Source of the DNA: Saccoglossus kowalevskii
Lineage: Eukaryota > Hemichordata > Enteropneusta > Harrimaniidae
Assembly (NCBI RefSeq): GCF_000003605.2
Contig: NW_003108087.1
Span: 863,588-889,210 of the forward strand
Direction of reading: 5' to 3'
Length of the DNA: 25,623 nt
The translations under genes were made by a program, and so were the position numbers. The notes under the pieces were generated by a model. The model did no database searches. It saw nothing but the letters and a program-made list of their open reading frames with translations, and was not told where the DNA came from. This document shows, in pieces, positions 1-9,435 of this stretch. Position 1 is the first letter of the stretch; each line of letters opens with the position of its first letter.

Positions 1-250
1 CAGGAGAGTTGTGCCTCTTAAAGAAATCAACAATTTCTTTAAGAATAAATATGCACATGTCAGTTGAGTGGTGACTTTTAAACCCAAACTGGAAGTCATT
101 CGTCCCCATATACATTGCTAATCTTGTCAAAATACACAATTCAAACACTTTAGAAATCACAGACACCAGTGGAAAGGGTCTATAATTATTAGTAGATGTT
201 ACATCTTTAGCTTTATCTTTTATGATAGGTACAATAACCACGCTCATTAA
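1..250 (-). pseudogene. LINE reverse transcriptase fragment (RT fingers/palm part), continues off the left edge
   Basis: Read on the minus strand, this stretch gives typical non-LTR retrotransposon reverse transcriptase sequence: VVIVPIIKDK, then NNYRP, then VISKVFEL, then FGFKSHHSTDM and LKEIVDFF. These are the conserved RT blocks 1-2 of Jockey/CR1/L2-type elements. It is the continuation of the fragment at 2105-2740: removing the DNA transposon 251-2104 and one TTAA copy brings GDL next to MSVV in the same frame. The piece runs off the window start, so the catalytic YADD block is not visible. The exact clade is uncertain. Confidence 0.82.
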
Positions 251-265
251 AGTGCCTGTGAAATG
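247..265 (+). repeat. TTAA target duplication plus left terminal inverted repeat
   Basis: TTAA at 247-250 is followed by AGTGCCTGTGAAATG. It mirrors 2090-2108 exactly. Confidence 0.85.
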
Positions 266-2104
266 GCTGCTATTTTCACACCTAAAATTATCCATTGATA
301 CATAAATATTATTAATTTTTATGTTTCTAAGCATAAATTATTTCTTTTAAGTGAAAAAATGCCTACTGCAACTTTATTTTTGTGTATTTTAAAACGAGAC
401 TCCTCATTAGCTTCTCATTTGCATACAGAAATTCCCCCTGTGACGTCAGAAGGGGAGGTTGCTGGGTAGCTTGCATTGCTGATACGTGTAAATAAGGCAA
501 ATTTCTTATGCTGTTTTCTCGTCTTTGACTAAATTGCCACTTATGTACTTGCTCGTCGAGGAAGAATGGACCATAATGAACACATAGTATCAAGTTTGTT
601 GCATGGGGTTGAATCAGATGCGAAATATGTCCAGTCTGGTGTAGTCACCATGGTCGTCACCCTCACCGGCGCACGTTTGTACACTGCCGCTAGACTCTGG
701 CATTGGACAAAATCAAATTTGATGCCTGAATCGTCTTGTTATTTAGCAGGTTACTAGGCACGTCACTACACTGTTTTATTTAATCGATCGTCTGAGTAAA
801 AAAACACATTCAAAATTAAAAGGGAACATATTTTGACTTTCTAAACATTAAATTATAGTGATTAATAAAATAGAGAAATAATAAAAAAAAACGACAAAAC
901 ACAGTTACTGAATGACTGCCGCGTGGAAATAAATTTGTTGTAATGGGTGAACGCATCGGGTCATGACGGGGACAAGTGCGTGAATGGTGGCGTTTAATTT
1001 GCTAACAAAAATAATTGAGAGCGACTCACATACAGACAAATTCAGAGTGGATTTAGTGTGATTTTCATAATTATGACATCATATTAAAAAAATACATTGA
1101 CAGCCCAAGCCCGGATTCTTATTCCATAAATTATTACGCAGATCAAGCTGCAAGTAAAGACAACAAAGGTGTGAATTCGACATTCAACACCAATCATCGA
1201 ACAATTCAGACACTTTTAGCCTGCGAAAATGAAAACAGCCTGAGGGCTGCGTAATTTCTTGTTTGTCCGACGCTTCATTTTAGTGTTATTATCAAAATTA
1301 CTGCTACCTTTTACATAACACGGTTGGTTTCTATAAAACGATAATCAGGGTCGCAAAAAAAAAATCAAATCATTTGAAACACTTACTCGACGTCTCTCTC
1401 CCTTCTGAAATCCGCCTCAGTGATCATGGGCTGGTCTGGAATCTATTTTTTTTGAAAACGTTTTGTATTGTGCCAGGTTTAAGTTGTCGGCCGGCGTTTA
1501 TCGTTAAAACCTAGTTGTTTTGTCATGAACAAGGACAGTTTTTCGAAAAAAAGAATCTGAGGTGAAGTGGACACTACATATGTCGCTGTAAAGAGAAAGT
1601 CCAACCCAACCTTTTCTCGTTATTTTCGCGGCTTTCTTCCACCGATTTCGCACCTTCGAATCGATTGGAAACGTGTAAATACTTACACTTTTACTATACA
1701 AATTACTGCAACCGCCCACAACACAACGTTTAACCATCATAAATGTTTGTTGTGAAAACAACTTCTAAAAATTCGCTCTCTCAAAAATAAAATAAAATAG
1801 ACAAAAAAAAAAGAAACGCCGATCAAAAAATGTATATCGTTTAAAAGTATGTTGAATGACACAGTGATATAAAAGTATGGCCCAGGGGTATGGTTTCCTC
1901 TCATATTTTGGTGGCGCACTTTCGGCGAGAGTCGGAAATCCAGAAACAGTTGACCATTTCAGGATAGGTGGGCGTGGTTACAGCATGGGAAATATCTCAA
2001 ATTTACTTGGATACTCATTTTCAGCAAAAAAATCAATTATTGCCCATTTCAGTGGGGCACAGATCTAAAATGGGAAGTGTGTGGGTGGGCATTTCACAGG
2101 CACT
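251..2104. mobile_element. Kolobok-like DNA transposon (non-autonomous or decayed) inserted in a LINE
   Basis: The element has terminal inverted repeats AGTGCCTGTGAAATG at 251-265 and the exact reverse complement at 2090-2104, bordered by TTAA on both sides (247-250, 2105-2108). The motif CATTTCA recurs near the right end (1955-1961, 2045-2051, 2090-2096) and once inverted at the left end (259-265), as expected of subterminal transposase sites. Inside lies a minus-strand THAP zinc-finger frame (1504-1740). TTAA duplications plus a THAP-bearing transposase are, to my knowledge, traits of the Kolobok superfamily. No DDE catalytic domain is visible in the rest, so this copy is probably non-autonomous. 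An alternative reading, TA duplications with a 16-bp TIR beginning AAGTGCC, fits the junctions equally well. Confidence 0.75.
1504..1740 (-). pseudogene. THAP zinc-finger domain fragment of a transposase
   Basis: The minus-strand frame begins with MMVKRCVVGGCSN and reads as a THAP (C2CH) DNA-binding domain. Zinc ligands are C-x4-C near the start and C-x2-H (CSVHF) 43 residues later. The conserved Pro of TFP, the Trp of RNRWKKA and the Phe after the His are all present. Only the C-terminal AVPTIF box is missing: the frame ends soon after SFF at a stop (about 78 residues). THAP domains bind DNA and occur at the N terminus of P-element and Kolobok transposases and in cellular THAP proteins. Its location inside the TTAA-flanked element points to a transposase exon remnant. 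A later exon in the element was looked for and not found, so the copy is probably broken; a spliced partner is not excluded. Confidence 0.72.
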
Positions 2105-2108
2105 TTAA
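2090..2108 (-). repeat. Right terminal inverted repeat plus TTAA target duplication
   Basis: CATTTCACAGGCACT followed by TTAA is the exact reverse complement of 247-265. The next base differs between the two ends, so perfect identity of the TIR stops at 15 bp. Confidence 0.85.
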
Positions 2109-2740
2109 ATCACCAGGTAAGTCACCGTGTACAAATAGGGCAGTAAAACACATACTCAACAATGGATAAATAGCCAGATTGACAAAAATTAAAAGCTCCG
2201 AGGACAAATGATCTTTTCCTGCAGCCTTCCCCTTTTCTAATTTTTTGACTGCTTCAACAATTTCTTGTGTAGTAACAATCATGTCATCGTGAAATACAAT
2301 ATTCTGTAATAATGAGGTCACATGATTTTTATGCTTACAGCCCGAAACTGAGTTCAACAACATTTCATAGTGATGCTTCCACATATTGGCAATGTTTAAA
2401 TGCCCACTACAGCCACCCATATTACTTGGAGAAGGACATGATTTATTTGTATCTGATTGAACCAATTTCCAAAACTGATCTATGCCACCTCTGGACAGTG
2501 TGTTGGCCATCGCGTTGGCCCTTGTCTCGTTCTCATTTCCTCTGCAAATACGTAACACAAGTTTAAATTTTGCTTGAGTTTTCCGCATAAGTTCCAAAAG
2601 CGAACCCGCTCCTCGGTTTCCCGTTTGACACCCACATCTTGAATGCGTCCCGAGCATTCTACCTGGAGATTTCATAACCAGACGCAGGTTTTATAGCCGG
2701 TATACTTTGCTGTGCCGCCTGTTGAATAGAATGCACTATG
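2105..2740 (-). pseudogene. LINE fragment: linker between endonuclease and reverse transcriptase, RT N-terminus
   Basis: On the minus strand the frame reads AFKMWVSNGKPRSG, LMRKTQAKFK, FWKLVQSD, NIANMWKHHYEMLLNSV, EIVEAVKKLEKGKAAGKD and ends HGDLPGDL at the transposon junction. This is the conserved linker and RT block 0 of non-LTR retrotransposons of the Jockey/CR1/L2 group. Upstream, at about 2675-2740, the frame continues but carries an in-frame TAG (about 2675) and a frameshift near 2630, so the copy is dead. It is the 5' neighbour of the RT piece at 1-250, from which it was separated by the DNA transposon. Clade unresolved. Confidence 0.8.
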
Positions 2741-4600
2741 AATAGAAGTTACTCAATTCTTTACTATGGTTTGCATTGCTACAGTTGGGATTCCGATACA
2801 TTAGCTACTCTTTAGGTAATTTTAAATTACGCGAAAGTTGTCCAGAAATCAATTGATAGTTTTCCAACTCATGCGTGGTAGCTTTTCGCCAAATGCATGG
2901 GAACGTTCCTATGATACATGTTAATATTCCGATCACTAGGATCAGAGCGAGTCAGACCAGCAAACTCAATACCCACGCTGAGTGGCAAATGATCAGAACA
3001 CATGCAATTAAACAAAATTATGTGAATTTGCATAGGTGGTGGGAATTTCCATGCCAGTTTATAAAATTGTGAACAAATATTTTCGTAAATAACACTAATT
3101 CTCATTATGGTGTATCACTGATGCATATAATTACATATGTCATATACTTTGTATCATTTTGCGGTTACCTTTGTTTCAGGTTGTTGTTGTTTTGGGTGAA
3201 TATATATATATATATGTTAAAGCCTAAAATTGTAGCAATAATGTTCACGTCGCTGTATGTCAAAACACACTCAAACTTGACAACATACGAACCACTAAGT
3301 AAATAGGTGAAAATACCAGTTACATCACTCATGAAGATTGATGATTCGATTGCTGACCGGCCGGGAATTGCTGCATTTAGTGATCATTTCTATGCAATGT
3401 AAAATCATATCGATGCTGTGCGCGGTGAAGGCTGACAGATTGTTTTGGTTCTGTTGCCAGCTCTCATGGCACGGACAACTGACATTTGCTGACTTTTTAT
3501 ACTATTCTGATGTGTTCTGGGCTGTATATAACAGTCAGACACTGACAAGTAAGTAGGTTGGTACATGTACTAGTAAACAGCCCGGGACATAGTCAAAATA
3601 GGAGTCTGAGTCAGTTAGGTCCTGAAAATAGCGTCATCGCGCAGTATTCCATTAATGAACAGAGTTCACATAACAATCTTATGCTTACAAATAACCCCAT
3701 AATTATTGACAAGTTGTTACTACCTTATACTAAAGAGATTTTTGGTATGTGTTGGTTCTTGGATATTTCAGTTTCGTCGTCCTGTACTTCATTTAGTAAT
3801 TCAAACTTCCCAGATTGTTAAAACCGGAGAGTTTCTTGATTTCAATATCGAAAACGCCTTGGCTTAATTATTTGCTGGGGGACGGCCGCTTAGGTATGCG
3901 CTCTGTAACTTGCAGCACATGAATCTAAAAACGTTAGCTAATCAAATTCACAAGAAGTTGACAATCCCTAATTTTGCCAAGTCGCCAGTTGTAAACTTTA
4001 TCGGGATTCCCGTATTGAGTTACACATCATTCTAGCAAGGAAAAAAAAAATGATTGCTTTTGTGCAGGTTATATAATAAAATATGAAATAATTAATATTT
4101 CATTTTTGTTGTATTGCAATGCATTTGTAAAAATGTAAATGTATATATACATTCCTTTATTTCATTGTTGAGACTGGGTTATAGTTTGTTACGTACTTCA
4201 ATTTATCTATATTGGAAAACGGTTATGGGGATTATTATTAATTTCAATAAACAATATTCAACTATCCTTTGCAACACCAATAAGATCATAATTGTAATTT
4301 TTATTGCTCTTTGAAACTAGAGGCATTATCAGAGCATGGGTCTTATTTTGGAACTCCTGCCAGGGTGGTATTCCCAGAATAGCACCAGTTGTTAAAGAAA
4401 CATAAAACTTTAATTCTCAACAAGGATGAAAGGACCAGTTACTGGGACAAAGCCCCATTCCACGCGAAATCCACCAGATACGAAACCCAATTACCGCGAA
4501 AGCCACTCATCGCAAAGCTACTCGTATTACATTGATAAAAAAAATATAAAAAAATGATGACAAATGCAGCTCATACTCCTTTAACTTTACATGTAAAAAT
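2741..4600. other. No gene recognised; AT-rich intergenic or 5' intron DNA
   Basis: All reading frames here are under about 90 codons and none resembles a known domain. A short (AT)n run lies at about 3201-3215. Nothing else was supported. Confidence 0.5.
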
Positions 4601-4625
4601 GAATCAGCAAATGCTGGTAGAAAAT

Positions 4626-4735
4626 CTATTAGAACAGAGGTACATGACTTGGGGTATGCAACTCGCATAGTACTGTATGGTAACATCATGTCAAGATCCC
4701 ATTCAAGTCTCTTCTCGTAGATAGCGAGACTGAGG
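4626..4735 (+). repeat. Left arm of an imperfect inverted repeat (partner about 4960-5042)
   Basis: The reverse complement of this arm shares ordered blocks with 4960-5042: GGGATCTTG, ATGTNACC, GTTGCA and ACCCCAAGT, then ATGTACCTCTG. The right arm lacks about 14 bases in the middle. This suggests a degenerate foldback or MITE-like element, or two opposed copies of a dispersed repeat, about 230 bp apart. Confidence 0.5.
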
Positions 4736-4959
4736 CTACGACCTTCTGATATGACATATATCAATGTTCAAGGTTTGTAATGAAAAAATAAAACTTTTCT
4801 TGCCACTATCGTAGTGAAAAATGTACTACATCGAAAATGTACAGAATATTAAAGTTCTCGTAATCCGCCATATCGTTGGCAGCTATTTTGATCCACCTGG
4901 ACATCCCAGTATCCTACTTACCACGGGCATGCGCATTCGCATTTTTTTGAGTTGAAACG

Positions 4960-5042
4960 TTTATGCGAGAGCGAGATTGTGACGGGATCTTGGTATCATG
5001 TCACCGTAGTTGCAAACCCCAAGTAATGTACCTCTGATTAGA
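4960..5042 (-). repeat. Right arm of an imperfect inverted repeat (partner 4626-4735)
   Basis: See the left arm for the shared blocks. No target-site duplication or terminal motif could be fixed at the outer ends. Confidence 0.5.
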
Positions 5043-5080
5043 ACGATTATATGCACTGACATTACCACTTCACGTTACCA

Positions 5081-5526
5081 TGACGTCAGGAATCATTGGC
5101 ACGTTGGTAGTTTTTGATTTTCGCCCCCAGAGTTTATAATGGTCTACCACTTTCGTTTGCAAATTCTTCATGATCGACGACGGGAAAATGATTGTTTTTT
5201 CCAAGATAAATTATTATGTTTTTTAAAAATTCTGGCACTTCCGGGTTTGTGTCTGGACGACAGACTCGCTTAGATAACGATATTTAGCCTATATAATATG
5301 ATAGTGCACAAGAAAACCGATGTAATCTTGACGGTTTAGAACAATAGCACAAAGTTAGAAAATATTTTGTTACCTTGTTTTCAAAGTAAAATATTTTGAA
5401 CATCTCTCACCAATCACACGCACCATGACAAGCGCCATTTTGAGTTTGCTTCACTAAAACGCCCGCAACGACCGATGACATTATGTTCTATTTTCAACAC
5501 AGGATTTCCCATTATTGAAAATGGCG
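5081..5526. promoter_or_regulatory. Cluster of promoter-type motifs, candidate promoter of the TICAM-like gene
   Basis: Within about 450 bp there is a perfect CRE palindrome TGACGTCA (5081-5088), an ETS-type ACTTCCGGG (5237-5245), a CCAAT box (5410-5414), and two YY1-type AAAATGGCG motifs (minus strand 5433-5441; plus strand 5518-5526). The stretch also looks richer in CpG than the AT-rich DNA around it. It lies 2.2-2.6 kb upstream of the coding exon. That exon starts at a splice acceptor, so a separate 5' untranslated exon and an upstream promoter are required. Short motifs arise by chance, and no transcription start is shown. Confidence 0.3.
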
Positions 5527-7670
5527 ATCAACACGAAGTTGCAGTCACGAAATCCCTGGTACCGAAAATGAGTCAAGTTACCATAATTTAGGGTGAGAAT
5601 TTAGACATATTTTGAAATCTTCTACTTTTATAAGAGTTAACTGAGCTTTTGATTAGTCTGTGTCCACGCCATAACTTGGCATAAAGTAGTAATCACGTAT
5701 TTTGAGAAACACAGTCACAAAATCCGAACTGACATTTCCTATGTATAGGCAGCTGGACATTAAAATTAACCGTCGTTGTGATTGTGAATCAGGAAAATTA
5801 TAAATGAAAATACTTATTAACTTTTACAACATTCAGAATGGCTGTTACATGATTGACATTTTATTACAGGACTTCCAGACAGCAAGTATGATAAGTACAT
5901 AATATAATATGCATAATTACATAATATGTAATCCATCGTTTCGTCATGTCAAATATTTTAACGCTTACTTTACTTTATGGATTCTGCATCTTTTGATTAT
6001 TCTATCATATTCAGGGTATTTTTGTGACTGGTAGTTCAATGCAGAAATTACTATTTAATCCCCTACCTTTGAGGTCATGTAAACCACAGTCCCCCACAGT
6101 CCTGTGTGTAAATTAACCATGTATTTCACATGCGTTGTATACGTTGCTGTATTGTTCATGATCACCGCCATTTAATCTGCGTGAACAGCTAAGCAAATTT
6201 AGACGAAGTAATCACTACTTAAAAATTGAATCTGGCCCACACATAAAACCAAAATCACCAGTCGAAATAAAGAATGTGTGATTTGTGTAATACAAGTGAA
6301 ATGAACCATCTCATTAATGTCATGTCTAAAGTATGATCACAAAGGGAATCACACATCAATAATACAACACATACAAGAAACATCAGTACACCATTTAGGA
6401 GTATTATTGTTGTTCAATTTAGTTCAGCCAAGTTCTTAGTAACTTTTATAGTAACGAGAATGGACACAAATGATTGATTGCTTCGTGTACTGGAATAGAA
6501 ATATAATGACAATGCAATTCACAAATCATATGTCAAATTGCACTATGCATGCTGATGCTTACAGTTATATGTAAATGAGTTTTAGCTCATATATCTACAA
6601 ACATATATTTTAATTACAATTTATCAAATTACGCTCAAAACTCCTCAAAGAATTATGGTTACATAACAAAGGAGACATGCACTCACTAACAAGTCACAAT
6701 AATAAACAATTATAAAATACAATTATTTAATACAGAATTCAAGATGTAACACTGTAATAAGCAAAAGAACAGTTAATTTGGAAGGAGGTGTTGCTGTCTT
6801 TTAAGGAAACTGTTTTTAATAAATTTTGCCAGTATAATGTATTATGGATCATAGTGTTTTTGTTTTCATTAAAATTAAGAACTTCCTATGATAGTTAAAG
6901 TTCATAAAATTGTTATATGTTTGTTAGCCTCTTCTAGTAAGATCTTCTGGTGTAAGCTGTAAAATGAACATGACTTAGTGTGTTGACATTCCTCTACTTT
7001 TTTCTTGGAACATATCTCATATATTTCTTTTTTTCTGGAGTTTTTGGTATGGGTACGTCTTCCCTTTTTAATTTGTAGCCATAAAATTAAAAAGTGCCTG
7101 TCAAAAACTATGACTAGCTTAAAATTTGTAGTCTACATTTATTGTGATTATTATTGTTGGTGTGAATGAGAAGATTTTTTTAATCAAAATATCAGGTTCT
7201 TTGAAATTCAGGCCATCATTGACTTTTTTAACCTGTTTAAAATACAGAGAGACTGTCGATTAGCTTGTATGAAACGTGATGAAATTTTCTTAGATTGTGA
7301 AGAAAAGACAAAATATAACATAACTGCACACATTACGGTCACCGTGGACACATGCATGGACACATTCTATGTAGAGGGAATTAATGTTATTACCAGAATG
7401 TATTTTTGTCATAAGAATTTTTCAGAAAAAAAGAAAAGGTCCCCCACCTAAATTTAAAAACACATGTTCGACATTACAGGCACATATATAAACACAAGAT
7501 TCAAACATGCAACTCCTATCTGTAAGCAGATACATTCCCCATTACACCCATAATGCACTGTCCTAAAAATGACAGCCTGAAATAGTAGGCAGTGAATGCA
7601 CATTTACAATGACAAGTGCAATTCAAACAAAAATTAAAACTACAAAATCTGATTAACATCATATTTTGTC
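5527..7670. other. No gene recognised; probably 5' intron of the TICAM-like gene
   Basis: The region is AT-rich, has no reading frame over 62 codons with domain character, and no clear transposon. It precedes the acceptor at 7687, so it is likely intron sequence, possibly with a small untranslated exon that cannot be recognised. Confidence 0.4.
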
Positions 7671-7687
7671 TTGTATCTTTTTTACAG
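7671..7687 (+). other. Splice acceptor of the first coding exon
   Basis: A pyrimidine-rich run ends in TTTACAG at 7687. The exon then opens with TGA (7688-7690), which is in frame with the ATG at 7703. The reading frame therefore cannot extend further upstream and translation must start inside this exon. A second ATG follows directly at 7706. Confidence 0.7.
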
Positions 7688-7702
7688 TGACCTTGGTTCT
7701 TC

Positions 7703-9395
7703 ATGATGGCAGATTGGACTGAAGGAATCGGTCATTTTATGTGTCCACCTTTAAACATTCTCATGAAAGCCACACCTGAACAGTTACAGCTGCTGCATAC
7801 TCAACTAGAAAAGGAAAAGTTGGATCCTGAAACTTGCATCATCCCTATTAAAAATTGTGCATTACTAAACCTTGAGGGAGTTATATTATACTTAAAAGGT
7901 GAAAAAAACAAAGCTGTTGATGTATTTCAGAATGTATTAAAACTTTTACCAAGAAACCTTAATGCAATACTAAATCTGCTTCATATTTACAAAGAAGAAG
8001 AAGAAAAAGACAAAGTACAAGAAGTACACAGGGATCTACGTCAAATCGGTGCTAAAACTGAAGCAGAGTTATGTGCTTTAAAAGCATGTGCTTTTTTTGA
8101 ACTAAACGTGGCATGTTTTTACCTCCAAACACCAACATTTGGTATTGACACTACCATAGAAAGTTATCTGAAGGCATTAGAGTTGGGAGAAGCTCATCCT
8201 GACTATTTAGAGTGGATCTTGCAGCTGGCATATTGCTATTATTTAGTTGTACGTATTGACAGTGATGTAGGGAATATCATTACTGAAGATAAAAGACTGG
8301 AATACTTCAGATCATCAATCAGTCTGTTTCAAGATCTTATAAAATGCGGTGCGACTGAAGTTAAAGTGATTGCCTGGCTGTTTTCTGGTGTGTTAATCAA
8401 AACAATATCTAAATGGGAAAGTATTCTTTCAGACGATTTCATCGGTAAATTGAAAAATCCAGAAAACTGTTTTTTGAAAGCATCAAAGTTTGCTCGTTTA
8501 TCTTCCAAGTGCGCATCATATGTTGCAGATATTATTAGCAACGAACAGAGTGATGATGAAGATGATGAGAGTGTGTATGAATTAAGAAAAGTTACATCAT
8601 GTCCAAGCATGCTACAGCAAGATGTGGTGCCAGATGCTGATGCTCCTTCATGCAGCAAGTATAAAGGAAAACCATTCAGAGATAATCCTTCCCAGGAAGT
8701 TGACAAGTCTCCAGCAATTTTGACGGTTGGATTGGAGGGGAGGGAAGACTGTATTGATGAAAATCTGAGTGAAATCAACACAAAGTTCAGAGCTTGTGAA
8801 AACAAAGCGGCTGTATGTAATGCAGGTGACAAGAAGGCAACAGCTGTGAAGAGAACAGAAAGTATTATGGAAGATGCAGTTCCAGTCCCACCAACATCCA
8901 TTTCAACAGAGATAGAGGAACCAGTCACAGAACCTGGCAATGACACAGAAGGTGTTTCAGAAATGATCTCTTCTGCCATCCCTGCAACATCCTCTGGAAG
9001 TTGTGATATGAATACTGGAGAGTCATGCTCTCCTGCCAATGATATTTCAACCTCAACTTCTACAGTCAGTGAAGAAGCTGGTATACACAAAAAGGATGTT
9101 TCTGCATCTGGAAGTAGTATTATGGCTGCAACATCAACTGAAGTGAAGACGGAAAGAGATGAACAAAAGATTGTGCCAACAGGGAGTGAGGAATCATCTA
9201 CATTAAGGGACAGAGAAAATCCTGCTGTGGTACTACCATCCAGCGGAAGTGTAGCTCATCCTAAACAATCAGAAGATATGAGCGTGGGGGCAAGGGTCAT
9301 CGATACAACAAACCCAGTATTTTCACTACCTTCACAATATGCAGGCTCCAGTGTTAATGAAACAGCACCTGAAACATGCTTGACAAGTGATGATA

Positions 9396-9435
<40 letters not shown>

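Noticed and set aside
441-448. CRE palindrome TGACGTCA as a host regulatory site
   Set aside because: It lies inside the DNA transposon, far from any host exon, and an 8-bp match alone is weak evidence.
566-757. 63-codon frame inside the DNA transposon
   Set aside because: No resemblance to a transposase catalytic domain and no splice context. Likely chance.
3338-3821. Two neighbouring short frames of 72 and 87 codons
   Set aside because: No domain, no matching splice sites and no codon bias.
4507-4764. 85-codon minus-strand frame
   Set aside because: It lies over the left arm of the inverted repeat and has no recognisable protein features.
8329-9090. 253-codon open frame antisense to the TICAM-like exon
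   Set aside because: It mirrors the Ser/Thr/Glu-rich linker on the sense strand. Low-complexity sense sequence keeps the antisense frame open by composition, and it has no domain or start context.
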